From the NCBI RefSeq assembly GCF_000369065.1, contig NZ_KB849800.1, positions 388,044-452,043 of the forward strand: a stretch of 64,000 bases of DNA, in the 5' to 3' direction. Source of the stretch: Acinetobacter haemolyticus CIP 64.3 = MTCC 9819. Its GTDB lineage: Bacteria > Pseudomonadota > Gammaproteobacteria > Pseudomonadales > Moraxellaceae. The position numbers and the translations under genes are program-made. The notes under the pieces are model-generated. The model was not told where the DNA came from. It saw only the letters and a list, made by a program, of their open reading frames with translations, and ran no database searches. Of the stretch, positions 28,680 through 38,802 are shown piece after piece (the stretch's first letter is position 1; each line of letters starts with the position of its first letter).

Positions 28680-30866
28680 ATGACGAACGTTGTCGTTTCT
28701 TCAAAGAAAAATTTAATGACTTTACAAGATGCGCAAATGAAAGAAGTGATTTTAAATCAGCCTTCTATTGTACAAATTGGTATAACTCAAGCAGATGTAA
28801 AGTCAATTACAAAGCAAGGTAATGATCTTGTCATTACATTGAAGAATGGAGAAAAGATTGTAATCAGTGACTTTTACAATGAGAATGGTACCAGTGAACA
28901 TAGTTTAGCACTTGTAAAAGCTGACGGAACGTATGAGGTTGCACAGTTTGATCAGTCTGGTGAGTTTATCCGTTATGTGCCTGCGACCCAGTTGTCTCAA
29001 TTTGCGTACACTCAGTCACCAACGCAAACGCCAATGAACCAAGATGGATCAGATGATTTTGGTGTTACAAAGTCACAACTGATGAAAGCTGGGTTGGTTG
29101 CGCTTGCTGCAGAAGGAATTTACCTATGGGCAGTAAAGGATGATGATGACAATAAAAAGAGTGATAACTCACCTAAAGACACTACACCACCAGCGACGCC
29201 TACAGCGGCTTTAGCAAGCGATGCATTAACGATCTCAGGTAAAACCGAGGCAAAAGCTAAGATATTAATTCGTGATGCGACGGGTAAGGTGATTGCAAGT
29301 GGGCAGGCCGATGATCAAGGAAACTATACGATAAAACTTGATCAGGCGTTGACTGATGGTAATAAAGTGAGTGTTGTTGCTGTAGATCGTGCGGGAAATA
29401 TTTCACAGGGTACCTCTGTGACAGGTACGAAAGATACGATTGCACCTGATGCACCAACTGCTCAGCTAAATGCAGACGGTACGATCGTAACCGGTAAAAC
29501 GGAAGCAAATGCCAAAGTATCCATTTTTGATTCTGATGGCAAACTCTTAGGGACAGTTAAAGCAAATAAAGAAGGCTTGTACTCAATACAGGTTACTCCA
29601 CCACTGACTGATGAAAAAGGCGGAACTGTGATCGCCGAAGATGCTGCTGGTAATAAGTCTGAAGCATCTAAGGTGGTTGCAGGTAAAGATACGGTTGCAC
29701 CAGAAAAACCTTTAGTCGAAGTGAACAAAGAAGGTTCAATTATTCAAGGGAAGGCTGAGGCCAATGCAAAAGTATTAATTAAAGATGCCGATGGGAATAT
29801 AATAGGGAGTGGTACAGTTGATGCTCAAGGTAAATTTGAAGTAAATATTTCCCCAGCTTTAACTGATGGGAAAAAAGGCACGATTATTATTGAAGATGCA
29901 GCAGGTAATCAGTCTAAACCTGTCGAAATTAATGCAGGTAAAGATACAATTGCACCTGATCAGGCAACTGTGCAAATTAATGCGGCTGGAGACACCATAA
30001 CAGGTACGGCTGAAGCCAATGCGAAAATTGAAATTAGAAGTGCTGACGGAAAAGTGATTGGTTCTGGTACAGTCGGCGCTGATGGCAAATTTACGGTGAG
30101 TATTTCACCAGCTTTAACAGATAAAAACAGTGGGAAGGTTTATGTAATTGATGCGGCTGGTAACCGTTCAGTTGAAGCAAATGTTATTGGGAATAAAGAT
30201 ACTATAGCGCCAACCAAACCTATTTTAGAAAAAGTCGTGGATGATGTTGGGGCGGTAAAAGGCCCGATTAGTACAGGGGGAAGTACGGATGATGCAAGAC
30301 CAACATTATCAGGAAGAGGGGAAGCCAAAGCTGTATTAACCATTTATGACAATGGGCAGCCGATTGGGACCGTTACTGTTGGTAATGATGGAAAGTGGAG
30401 TTTTGAAATTACTCAAGATTTAGCCTTGGGATCTCATAAAATCACCCTAACCCAAACAGATGCGGCGGGAAATACCAGTGAAGTGAGTGATGCATTTAAT
30501 TTTACAGTAGTTCCTCCTGTAACAACTAACACCTTGGCTCAAACAGAATCATTTGAAACACAGCACGCTGAAATCTCACTTGCGGATTCAGTTGATTTGG
30601 AAAAATTACTTGCTAATACTGAGGCAAGTGCACTTTCTTTCAATCAACTTGAAACGATTGCGCTAGATGAGGTCATGATTTCATCGGATCAACATTCTAA
30701 TCAATTGGATGATGTGCTGGATCAACTCGTTCTAGAGCAAACTCTAGTTCCATCAGATACAAGTGTATCAGATACTGGACTGAGTACCGTGTATACAGAT
30801 TTTTCACAGACGATTAAATCTGATCCTTTTGCATTATTCGATACGGTTCAGCACCCAGTGATTTAA
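28680..30866 (+). CDS. Bap-like protein with five Ig-like repeats (BLP2-like)
   Basis: 728-aa protein. Residues about 1-115 match the BapA-prefix-like domain of Acinetobacter Bap, BLP1 and BLP2 (LKNGEKIVISDF near 60). One hydrophobic segment lies near 133-152, followed by Asp/Lys-rich DDDDNKK. Five bacterial Ig-like repeats of about 85 residues follow, each opening with a DT-hydrophobic-AP motif (near 167, 253, 337, 422, 507). The C-terminal 120 residues are Ser/Thr/Asp-rich. Length and layout fit BLP2 (about 735 aa), which aids biofilm in A. baumannii. No classical signal peptide is seen; Bap relatives use type I secretion. ATG 28680 is preferred to GTG 28668, which overlaps the GTGAG ribosome site. 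Confidence 0.85.
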   Translation: MTNVVVSSKKNLMTLQDAQMKEVILNQPSIVQIGITQADVKSITKQGNDLVITLKNGEKIVISDFYNENGTSEHSLALVKADGTYEVAQFDQSGEFIRYVPATQLSQFAYTQSPTQTPMNQDGSDDFGVTKSQLMKAGLVALAAEGIYLWAVKDDDDNKKSDNSPKDTTPPATPTAALASDALTISGKTEAKAKILIRDATGKVIASGQADDQGNYTIKLDQALTDGNKVSVVAVDRAGNISQGTSVTGTKDTIAPDAPTAQLNADGTIVTGKTEANAKVSIFDSDGKLLGTVKANKEGLYSIQVTPPLTDEKGGTVIAEDAAGNKSEASKVVAGKDTVAPEKPLVEVNKEGSIIQGKAEANAKVLIKDADGNIIGSGTVDAQGKFEVNISPALTDGKKGTIIIEDAAGNQSKPVEINAGKDTIAPDQATVQINAAGDTITGTAEANAKIEIRSADGKVIGSGTVGADGKFTVSISPALTDKNSGKVYVIDAAGNRSVEANVIGNKDTIAPTKPILEKVVDDVGAVKGPISTGGSTDDARPTLSGRGEAKAVLTIYDNGQPIGTVTVGNDGKWSFEITQDLALGSHKITLTQTDAAGNTSEVSDAFNFTVVPPVTTNTLAQTESFETQHAEISLADSVDLEKLLANTEASALSFNQLETIALDEVMISSDQHSNQLDDVLDQLVLEQTLVPSDTSVSDTGLSTVYTDFSQTIKSDPFALFDTVQHPVI

Positions 30867-30877
30867 ATCATTGGGTG
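30852..30877. terminator. Near-perfect palindrome over the BLP2-like stop codon
   Basis: CACCCAGTGATTT is followed directly by AAATCATTGGGTG, pairing with one G-T. It contains the TAA stop and lies just before the convergent DUF2238 gene. The T tract is poor, so termination is plausible rather than sure. Confidence 0.55.
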
Positions 30878-30895
30878 TATTCGACAAAAAGGTAT

Positions 30896-31543
30896 TTATG
30901 TTGATGTTTTTGCATGGGTATTTGATGTTTGATAATAATACCCGATGCCCATAAGTAATGCACCGATGGTTGCCAAAAACATATCTTTATGTGCATCCCA
31001 CATATCGCCTTGTTGCCCATTATAATTTTCAGCATCTTCGGGGGATAGACCTATGGATAGCCCCCATTCAAGTAGCTCGTAAATCATACTGGATGCCATA
31101 ACAAATTGGAGAACCAATAAAAATAGGGTGAAGGGTTTTGCTGATGGAATCCAAACTTGAAAACAACGATAAAAAAATGGGTAAAGCAATACACCATAAG
31201 CAAAATGAACTAATCGATCATACATGTTACGTGACCATCCCATACTTTGATTTAAATCAAAAGCAAAGAGATCTAGAAGCCACTGATTATATGGAACATA
31301 AGAATATAAATAATGTGCTCCAATGATGTGAATAAATAGGAAAGCTAAATATAAACAAAAGCTAAAAAAATCGATGCCGATTTTCTTCATCGTAACGATG
31401 AGAGCAATCAGCATGATGATGGTGCCTGCTTGGTGTAATAGATAAGACTCAAATTCTAATGGATTGATACTAGCGATGATGATAAAAAGCAGCACCATTG
31501 CAAGGGCAATATAATGTTTTAAACTAAAATTTTTTTCGATCAT
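30896..31543 (-). CDS. DUF2238 (YjdF-like) membrane protein
   Basis: 215-aa inner-membrane protein of the DUF2238 family (E. coli YjdF), function unknown. About six hydrophobic helices are visible, near residues 10-28, 35-52, 56-80, 108-125, 135-160 and 185-202. The conserved polar loop YDRLVHFAYG near 108 and YELLEWGLS near 154 carry the charged residues typical of the family. Start 31543 has GAGATATGGC upstream; ATG 31555 lies inside that region. It is followed by no same-strand partner; the lipoprotein gene lies upstream. Confidence 0.8.
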   Translation of the reverse strand: MIEKNFSLKHYIALAMVLLFIIIASINPLEFESYLLHQAGTIIMLIALIVTMKKIGIDFFSFCLYLAFLFIHIIGAHYLYSYVPYNQWLLDLFAFDLNQSMGWSRNMYDRLVHFAYGVLLYPFFYRCFQVWIPSAKPFTLFLLVLQFVMASSMIYELLEWGLSIGLSPEDAENYNGQQGDMWDAHKDMFLATIGALLMGIGYYYQTSNTHAKTST

Positions 31544-31581
31544 GCCATATCTCAAATGAGGTCTAACACCGAGTTTGGATC

Positions 31582-31932
31582 TTATTCAGCATCATCTATG
31601 CGGATGGTTTGTTTCGCTGAAGAGATACCGCCAAGTGCCTGACACGCTTGTTTATATAATTGATATTTTTGTTGTACAACTTCATCTAAGGGGATGTCAA
31701 AGAGATCTTCACCATTTTTATACTGTTCAATATAAGAACTGGCTTTTTCTTTATTTACCGCAAGAGATTGTTGGTGGAAGCTAGAAATAGATGATGATGC
31801 CAGTTGATTGGTTTCAATATTACTGCATTCAAAATGTTGAAAGATTTTTTCTGCGCGTTGTACTTCATTTGATTTCCCAAACAGACAGCCAGTTAAAGTT
31901 AGCATAGCAACAAGTAAGAAAAAAAGTTTCAT
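31582..31932 (-). CDS. Small putative lipoprotein
   Basis: 116-aa protein with a lipoprotein signal: MKLFFLLVAMLTLTGC, lipobox LTGC with Cys16. The mature part is mostly helical and acidic/Gln-rich, with two further cysteines near 35 and 97. No family is recognised. It may be co-transcribed with the DUF2238 gene 38 bp downstream; its own ribosome site is weak. Confidence 0.7.
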   Translation of the reverse strand: MKLFFLLVAMLTLTGCLFGKSNEVQRAEKIFQHFECSNIETNQLASSSISSFHQQSLAVNKEKASSYIEQYKNGEDLFDIPLDEVVQQKYQLYKQACQALGGISSAKQTIRIDDAE

Positions 31933-32071
31933 GTTATTTAAGGTGAAATTCTAAAGACGGTATTATGGTATATAACATTTATTTTATAAAATAATAATTT
32001 ATGTCTAACATAGTAAAATTTATTTTAGGCGTTATGCTATCTCTATCCTTGATCCCAAATATTTTGAATTA

Positions 32072-32473
32072 ATGATGCAAATTTTTATCTGTGGGCTACT
32101 GTTGCTTCTATCCAGTTATACCTATGCAGAGGATTATAATTTTTTTGCAGAAATCAAAGATGATTCAGAGGAGCTATTTGATTCTGCTTATCCTCAACAA
32201 AGCAAAACTGATTATTCCATTTTGCATAATATGTTTTTTCAGGATGAGCGTTGGCGTATCTACAATTACACCGCTTATCAAACCAATCAATTCAACCATA
32301 AGATGTTGACAGGAGAGACACAGAGCCTCTCCTTAGATGATTTTTCCATTTCATTGGGCTATAGCATTGTGTATCAGTTTAACTCGAGCAATCGAATCGG
32401 CTATGAGTATCTGTCCAGTTTCCCATTTGATCGTGGGCAATTAATTCGTTTTTTCTGGTTACGCCTATTTTAA
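32072..32473 (+). CDS. Small exported protein of unknown function
   Basis: 133 aa with a signal peptide (MMQIFICGLLLLLSSYTYAE, cleavage near residue 19). The mature part has alternating aromatic residues, GYSIVYQFNSSNRIGYEYLS, and ends in FFWLRLF with terminal Phe, a pattern typical of outer-membrane beta-strands. The length suits a small barrel fragment or periplasmic subunit. It overlaps the rsmD stop by 4 bp on the opposite strand. Not recognised as a known family. Confidence 0.6.
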   Translation: MMQIFICGLLLLLSSYTYAEDYNFFAEIKDDSEELFDSAYPQQSKTDYSILHNMFFQDERWRIYNYTAYQTNQFNHKMLTGETQSLSLDDFSISLGYSIVYQFNSSNRIGYEYLSSFPFDRGQLIRFFWLRLF

Positions 32474-33018
32474 ATTTTCTTTTGGTATAACGCTGCTCGA
32501 ACTTGTCCAGCTTTGGTTTCTTTTATTTTTTGCCATGATGCAGGTAATTGGATTTGGGATAATTCGCGGTCTGCTTCAACATAGATATAAGCGTTATCTT
32601 TAATCAATCGATCAGCCAACGTTGATAACTCTTGCCATAAATCGAGGCTATAAGGTGGATCGAGAAATACAACATCAAATTGTTCAGTTAATTTGTTTAA
32701 TGCTTGTTGAGCTGTGCTGATAATGAGGCGACAGTTTTGAGCTTTGAGTAGCTGAAGGTTGTCTTTTAAATAACGTGCTTGTGTGGTATTCGGTTCGATC
32801 ATGACCACTTGTGCTGCACCACGTGATAGTGCTTCAAAGCCAAGTGCACCTGAACCACTGCACAGATCTAAAACCTGTGCATTTTGGATATCCCACATTA
32901 ACCAATTAAATAAGGTTTCCCGCACGCGATCTGGGGTAGGGCGTAAACCCTCGATACTGGCAAATGGTAAAACACGTCGTTTCCATTCTCCACCAATAAT
33001 ACGTAGCTGGTTCTTCAT
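32470..33018 (-). CDS. rsmD: 16S rRNA (guanine966-N2)-methyltransferase
   Basis: SAM-dependent methylase modifying G966 of 16S rRNA in the assembled small subunit. The 182-aa protein has the opening IIGGEWKRRVLPF, RPTPDRVRETLFNWL near 27-41, the SAM site VLDLCSGSGALGFEALSRGA near 54-73, and the catalytic DPPYSLDLW near 120. Its ATG overlaps the mrdA stop (TAATG), indicating translational coupling with the PBP2 gene. Confidence 0.94.
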   Translation of the reverse strand: MKNQLRIIGGEWKRRVLPFASIEGLRPTPDRVRETLFNWLMWDIQNAQVLDLCSGSGALGFEALSRGAAQVVMIEPNTTQARYLKDNLQLLKAQNCRLIISTAQQALNKLTEQFDVVFLDPPYSLDLWQELSTLADRLIKDNAYIYVEADRELSQIQLPASWQKIKETKAGQVRAALYQKKI

Positions 33019-35003
33019 TATTCTGAAATTCCATCGGCAGGTTGAGCTGGTTGGTCAGTTGGAGGTGCAGGCGTAGTTGTTGATACATTTCCACTCGGTA
33101 ACTCACCTGGTTTGATACCTGCGGTCATTAGACCACCGCTGATTTGGTGATTGGCTGGTCTTAGTGGTTCTGTTTTACGTTTAACTAGCCAATAGTCAAA
33201 AATTGGGCGTGCAATTTGTGTTGCAGCACCACCACTTCGACCATTTTCCCAAACGACTGCAATGGCAATTTCTGGATTTTCAGCAGGGGCAAAACCTACA
33301 AATAGACCATGATCGCGCTGACGTTCAGAGAGTGCAGCTTCGTTATAACGCTTGCCCTGTGCAATACTTTTCACTTGAGCGGTACCTGTTTTACCAGCAA
33401 TCGAATATTGCAAACCGCTTTTGATTCCTCGGCCAGTCCCTGATTGAATGACATCAACCATTGCTTCACGCATTTTTACCCAGTCATCGAGTGTGCCATT
33501 AAATTGAATTTGTCCATCAGGTGCGTTGTGAACATCATGTTTCTTTGTACCTTTGGTTTCACGTAAAACATGAGGGGTTACATGTGCACCTTGATTGGCT
33601 GTAATCGCTGTTGCCATTGCCAATTGAAGTGGTGTCGCTGTAAAAGCACCTTGTCCAATACTCACAGAAATGGTTTCACCCTTTAACCATTTGGCATTAC
33701 GGGTTCTCATTTTCCATTCAGGACTTGGATATAGGCCAGTACTTTCACTAGGTAAATCAATTCCTGTTTTCTCACCAAAACCGAATTGGCGCATCCACTC
33801 ATTCATTTTTTCAATGCCCATACGATAAGACAAGACATAGAAATAGGTATCACAAGAAACGATTTGAGCTTTGTGCATATTGACCAGTCCATGACCGCTT
33901 TTCTTATGGTCACGGAAGCGGTGGCTATCTCCAGGTAGTGAGAAATAACCAGGGTCGGAAATCGCTGTGTTCCAATCCACTAAACCATAATGAATTCCGC
34001 CTAAGCCAAACATCGGCTTAATCGTTGAACCCGGAGGGTATACACCTTGCACTGCACGGTTAAATAATGGTTGATCGGGGTTATCCCGTAATGAACCGTA
34101 ATCGTTGTAACTAATGCCAGTAACGAATAGATTTGGGTTAAAGCTTGGACTAGAGACCAATGCTAAAATTTCACCTGTACGTGGATCCATCGCGACAATT
34201 GCGCCACGTCGTCCAGCCAATTGTTCCGATGCAATAGTTTGTAAACCATAATCCAAGGATAAATATAAATCATTGCCACGCGTTGGATCTTTGCGTCCTA
34301 GCTTACGAAGCACATTACCGTGTGCATCGGCTTCAACAGATTCATAACCTGGATGTCCATGTAGTAATTCTTCGTAGCTTTTTTCTACACCGATTTTCCC
34401 GATTAGGTTTGTTCCTGCATATAAGTCTTTATCAATCGCCCTTAATTCTCGGTCATTAATACGTCCAACATAGCCTATGACGTGTGCAAATAATTCGCCA
34501 AATGGATAGTAGCGTGTCATTTGTGTTTCAATTTTTACGCCGGGAAATGCATATTTGACCTCACTAAATTTAGCAATATCGGCTTCATTTAAATTGAGTT
34601 TGATCGCAATACGTTCAGTTTTTCGGGCAGTTTTGACACGACTTTTAAAACGATCCACGTCTTCTTGTGTCAGGCTTAATACGGGAATGAGACGTTCCAA
34701 TGTATCATCAATATCACTGACATCTGTACGGCTAAGCGTGGCAGTAAATACAGGATAGTTATCTGCCAATAAAATGCCATTACGGTCATAAATATAACCA
34801 CGCGCAGGTGGTAGTGGTTGCAAACGAATCCTGTTCTTATCTGATGCTGTTGTAAAATCATCGTAATGAACAATCTGTAAATATGCATAACGACAGATCA
34901 GCAACAATAAAAAAGTTGCGACAACAAACATTGCAAAGAAAATTCGACCCTTATAAATGCGCTTTTCTTGTTGCATGTTTTTTAAAGGAAAGTGCTGTTT
35001 CAT
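33018..35003 (-). CDS. mrdA: Penicillin-binding protein 2 (peptidoglycan transpeptidase)
   Basis: Elongasome transpeptidase that crosslinks lateral-wall peptidoglycan with RodA; a target of some carbapenems. The 661-aa protein has one membrane helix near residues 20-41, the pedestal domain beginning RNGILLADNYPVF, the SxxK motif PGSTIKPM with Ser near 326, the second motif SCDTYFY near 383, and KTG in AGKTGTAQV near 538. The extra C-terminal tail is Pro/Thr-rich. It overlaps rsmD by one base. rodA is not adjacent in this window. Confidence 0.95.
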   Translation of the reverse strand: MKQHFPLKNMQQEKRIYKGRIFFAMFVVATFLLLLICRYAYLQIVHYDDFTTASDKNRIRLQPLPPARGYIYDRNGILLADNYPVFTATLSRTDVSDIDDTLERLIPVLSLTQEDVDRFKSRVKTARKTERIAIKLNLNEADIAKFSEVKYAFPGVKIETQMTRYYPFGELFAHVIGYVGRINDRELRAIDKDLYAGTNLIGKIGVEKSYEELLHGHPGYESVEADAHGNVLRKLGRKDPTRGNDLYLSLDYGLQTIASEQLAGRRGAIVAMDPRTGEILALVSSPSFNPNLFVTGISYNDYGSLRDNPDQPLFNRAVQGVYPPGSTIKPMFGLGGIHYGLVDWNTAISDPGYFSLPGDSHRFRDHKKSGHGLVNMHKAQIVSCDTYFYVLSYRMGIEKMNEWMRQFGFGEKTGIDLPSESTGLYPSPEWKMRTRNAKWLKGETISVSIGQGAFTATPLQLAMATAITANQGAHVTPHVLRETKGTKKHDVHNAPDGQIQFNGTLDDWVKMREAMVDVIQSGTGRGIKSGLQYSIAGKTGTAQVKSIAQGKRYNEAALSERQRDHGLFVGFAPAENPEIAIAVVWENGRSGGAATQIARPIFDYWLVKRKTEPLRPANHQISGGLMTAGIKPGELPSGNVSTTTPAPPTDQPAQPADGISE

Positions 35004-35244
35004 AGGGGATCGACTTAATTACAAGATTGAGAGAATACAAAGACTGAATATTTTAACGTAAGTTGCATGATCTTACTGTAGAATTTTCAACGAATCATGC
35101 AAATGTTTGATTGACCGTTTTTGACTTTGCAGACATTAAAATTGTACGGTCTTGTATATTAGAAGCAAAATAATTCTGTTAAAGTCACAAACGGCTTGAG
35201 ATAGGACATACCAATACACACTCTTAGGGAAAATGGAGAAAATA

Positions 35245-35763
35245 ATGAGAAAAATTTATCTTTTACTCGCGGTTACGGCAGTTAGTGGTTTGGCACATGC
35301 TGAAGGAAACTCATTTCTTCCTGAAGCGAAATTGACAGATGCAAAGGTTTCAACATGGAATGTTGGGGCAGGTTTCACTAAAAAACTATTACACGCCAAT
35401 TTGGAGTGGGTAAACCCTTATGGAATCGCCTATGCCAAAGCAGGTGCATTCATGAATGATGACAATCCTGCGGGTGGACAACTTGGATTTCGCTATCCGT
35501 ACCACCTAACAGGTACAGATAAAAATGGTTATTACATCGGAGCGTATGTTGGCCATATTGAAAGTAAGCAAATAGATAATGAAGAAAAAGCGCGCTTAGG
35601 CGCGGGTGTCGATCTTGCGTTCGTGTGGTTAAATTCGGAACGTATCAGTACCTTTAGTGTGGGAATTGGAGCAGGTGAGCGTATGAAAAATGCGAATGGT
35701 GATCTCATAGAGAAAACAGAACCTACAATTCAATTCTCTTATACCTTAAGTTTTGGCTTATAA
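35245..35763 (+). CDS. Exported beta-rich protein, unknown
   Basis: 172 aa with a clear signal peptide (MRKIYLLLAVTAVSGLAHA, cleavage after residue 19). The mature part is built of short amphipathic strands rich in Gly and aromatics (GAGVDLAFVWLN, FSVGIGAGERMK, IQFSYTLSFGL), suggesting a small outer-membrane or periplasmic barrel. Start 35245 has GGAG 7-10 nt upstream; ATG 35233 overlaps that site. It stands alone between mrdA (divergent) and the DUF445 gene. No family recognised. Confidence 0.7.
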   Translation: MRKIYLLLAVTAVSGLAHAEGNSFLPEAKLTDAKVSTWNVGAGFTKKLLHANLEWVNPYGIAYAKAGAFMNDDNPAGGQLGFRYPYHLTGTDKNGYYIGAYVGHIESKQIDNEEKARLGAGVDLAFVWLNSERISTFSVGIGAGERMKNANGDLIEKTEPTIQFSYTLSFGL

Positions 35764-35824
35764 GTGTGAACAAATTGTTTAACGCCGATGAGTCATAATG
35801 TATCAATAATTCTGAGAGTCATGC

Positions 35825-37138
35825 ATGTTTGATTACGTCAATGAATTGTGGCAGATTTTTTTAGCTCGTCCAGATTTTTGGGCAGTCCTCAGCATTATCC
35901 CCGTCACTGCTTTTGTGACATGGGCGCATGTGTGGATGGCTTTAAAAATGGTGTTCTACCCAATTAAATTTTGGGGATTTCACTTAGGGCCATTGCCCGT
36001 AGGATGGCAGGGCATCGTGCCACGTAAAGCAGGGCGTATTTCAGGCATTATTACTGACAATACACTATCAAAATTGGGTTCATTGCGTGAATTTTTGGAG
36101 GCGATGGATCCTGAAGACATGGCAATGATCATTGGTGAGCAAGTTGGATTTGAACTTGAGCACTTGATTGATGAGGTCATGATTGATCGAAATGCGGTGC
36201 TATGGGAAAACCTACCGTATTCGATTAAACGTCGTATCTATGCCCAAGCACATAAACAGTTACCAAATACACTGAAAGAATTGGTGACTGAACTGACCAT
36301 GAACGTTGAGTCATTGGTCGATATGCGTGAAATGGTCGTGAGCCAAATGGAAGGTGATCGCCGTTTAATGGTGCGTATGTTCCTTAAAGTTGGCCAAAAA
36401 GAAATTAACTTTATTTGGCATATCAGTGCATTGATCGGGATGTTCTTTGGTATTTTCCAAATGATTGTTTGGTTCATCGTGCCTTGGCATTGGACAGTTC
36501 CATTTTGGGCGGCGATTTGGGGCTTCTTGACCAACTGGATCGCGATCTGGATGGTATTCAATCCGATTGAACCACATCCGATTCGTTATCCTCAGATTTT
36601 CCGTTTAACTAAAGACCGTAAATTCCCTTGGATTGTGCCTGTACTTAAGATTGGTACTTACAATGTGCAGGGTGCATTTATGAAACGTCAAGAAGAGGTT
36701 TCGGATGTATTTGCCAGTGTCGTAACAGAAGATTTGATTACATTGAAGTCGATTATGACTGAAATGATGTATGGTAGTAAAAAAGATAAAACGCGCCGTA
36801 TCGTTAAACGTCATATCAATGAAATTATGGAAACACCTTTGGTGCGAACATCATTGCAATTATCTTTAGGGCCAAGAGAGTATGCTAGACTAAAGACCGA
36901 CTTGATTGATCGTTCGATTGAAATTACCATGGGTCCAGTATGTGATCCAGCCTTGAATGCAAGCCGTGCACAGAAAATCTTTCAAATGTTTAGAGATCGA
37001 ATTCGTGAACTGACGCCGAAAGAATTCCAGAACTTATTACGCCCTGCATTCCAAGAGGATGAATGGATTTTAATTGTACTGGGTGGTGTAACTGGTTTCT
37101 TCGCTGGTTTAATTCACTTATTTGTTGCTTTCTTATAA
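35825..37138 (+). CDS. DUF445 family membrane protein
   Basis: 437-aa protein of the DUF445 family, function unknown. A membrane helix lies near residues 18-42, a helical soluble domain of about 150 residues follows, then two or three helices near 203-245 (FIWHISALIGMFFGIFQMIV in part), a second soluble domain, and a C-terminal hairpin anchor near 413-436 (LIVLGGVTGFFAGLIHLF). The polar WxxLPYSIKRRI region near 120-132 is characteristic. It precedes adk by 82 bp on the same strand, but adk has its own leader. Confidence 0.83.
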   Translation: MFDYVNELWQIFLARPDFWAVLSIIPVTAFVTWAHVWMALKMVFYPIKFWGFHLGPLPVGWQGIVPRKAGRISGIITDNTLSKLGSLREFLEAMDPEDMAMIIGEQVGFELEHLIDEVMIDRNAVLWENLPYSIKRRIYAQAHKQLPNTLKELVTELTMNVESLVDMREMVVSQMEGDRRLMVRMFLKVGQKEINFIWHISALIGMFFGIFQMIVWFIVPWHWTVPFWAAIWGFLTNWIAIWMVFNPIEPHPIRYPQIFRLTKDRKFPWIVPVLKIGTYNVQGAFMKRQEEVSDVFASVVTEDLITLKSIMTEMMYGSKKDKTRRIVKRHINEIMETPLVRTSLQLSLGPREYARLKTDLIDRSIEITMGPVCDPALNASRAQKIFQMFRDRIRELTPKEFQNLLRPAFQEDEWILIVLGGVTGFFAGLIHLFVAFL

Positions 37139-37205
37139 TTAATTTGATGTTGGTTGAGCGATAAATCTGTATGATATTGCTCAATTTAAGATTTATTGTT
37201 TTTAG

Positions 37206-37874
<669 letters not shown>

Positions 37875-37891
37875 TCTAAATTGTTGATGAT

Positions 37892-37920
37892 AAAAGAGCT
37901 CTGAATATAGAGCTCTTTTT
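37892..37920 (+). terminator. Terminator after adk
   Basis: AAAAGAGCTC paired with GAGCTCTTTT, 8-nt loop, T run; 17 bp past the adk stop. Confidence 0.92.
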
Positions 37921-37935
37921 ATTTGGGAGAAAATA

Positions 37936-38118
37936 ATGCTGAAGTTTATCTTGATTATTGTCGTGGTTTTGAGTTTTGCATTATTGCTTTTTTTATTGTA
38001 TCAAAGCCAAAAAATGCTGCGCCATGTACAACAGCAACAAGCTTTGGAAAATAAAAAAAATGGTAAAGCGCGCCAGCTTCACCCTAAATTACAACAGCAA
38101 AAAAAATCTCAAGATTAA
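37936..38118 (+). CDS. Small single-pass membrane protein
   Basis: 60 aa: one hydrophobic helix at residues 3-22 (MLKFILIIVVVLSFALLLFL) and a basic Gln/Lys-rich cytosolic tail. A GGGAG ribosome site 7 nt upstream supports translation. Its stop overlaps the nth stop by 4 bp on the opposite strand. No function assigned. Confidence 0.65.
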   Translation: MLKFILIIVVVLSFALLLFLLYQSQKMLRHVQQQQALENKKNGKARQLHPKLQQQKKSQD

Positions 38119-38801
38119 TTGAGATTTTTAACTGTAATTACTTTGTTTGCCCCAAACTCAAAACGGTCAGGCCAGTGACATACATCTGAAACAATACATT
38201 CGCCACATTTGGGTTTGCGTGCGATACAACAATAGCGCCCATGCAAGATTAACCAATGGTGTGCATCGATGATAAATTCTTTCGGAATGACTTTAATCAG
38301 TCGATCTTCAACTTCGAGCACATTTTTTCCAATCGCTAGGCCTGTACGATTCCCTACTCTGAAAATGTGTGTGTCCACCGCCATCGTAGGTTGACCAAAT
38401 GCGGTATTCAAAACAACATTGGCTGTTTTGCGTCCTACACCAGGTAGGGCTTCAAGTTCTTTGCGTGTTTCAGGGACTTGTCCTTGATATTGGTTGACCA
38501 GAATCTGACAGGTCTTAATCACATTTTCTGCTTTGGCATTATAGAGACCGATCGTCTTAATATATTCTTTTAAGCCATGAACACCGAGATTTAAAATGGC
38601 TTGTGCCGTATTTGCAATTGGATAAAGCTTATCGGTCGCTTTATTGACGCTGACATCTGTGGCTTGTGCAGAAAGCATAACTGCAATCAGCAGTTCAAAT
38701 GGTGAATTATAGTTGAGCTCAGTTTGAGGATTTGGACGTTGCTCTCGTAGACGTTCAAAGAAAATCTGAATTTGCTTTTTGGTCATATTTTTGACAGGCA
38801 T
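38115..38801 (-). CDS. nth: Endonuclease III
   Basis: DNA glycosylase/AP lyase removing oxidised pyrimidines in base-excision repair. The 228-aa protein matches E. coli Nth closely: LLSAQATD-type motif (MLSAQATDVSVNKA), the helix-hairpin-helix LPGVGRKTANVV with the catalytic Lys, the catalytic Asp in AVDTHIFRV, and the 4Fe-4S cysteines in CCIARKPKCGECIVSDVC. Start 38801 follows AAGGA with 7-nt spacing and lies 2 bp after the rsxB stop, so the two genes are coupled. ATG 38822 would overlap rsxB. Confidence 0.95.
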   Translation of the reverse strand: MPVKNMTKKQIQIFFERLREQRPNPQTELNYNSPFELLIAVMLSAQATDVSVNKATDKLYPIANTAQAILNLGVHGLKEYIKTIGLYNAKAENVIKTCQILVNQYQGQVPETRKELEALPGVGRKTANVVLNTAFGQPTMAVDTHIFRVGNRTGLAIGKNVLEVEDRLIKVIPKEFIIDAHHWLILHGRYCCIARKPKCGECIVSDVCHWPDRFEFGANKVITVKNLN

Positions 38802-38802
38802 T

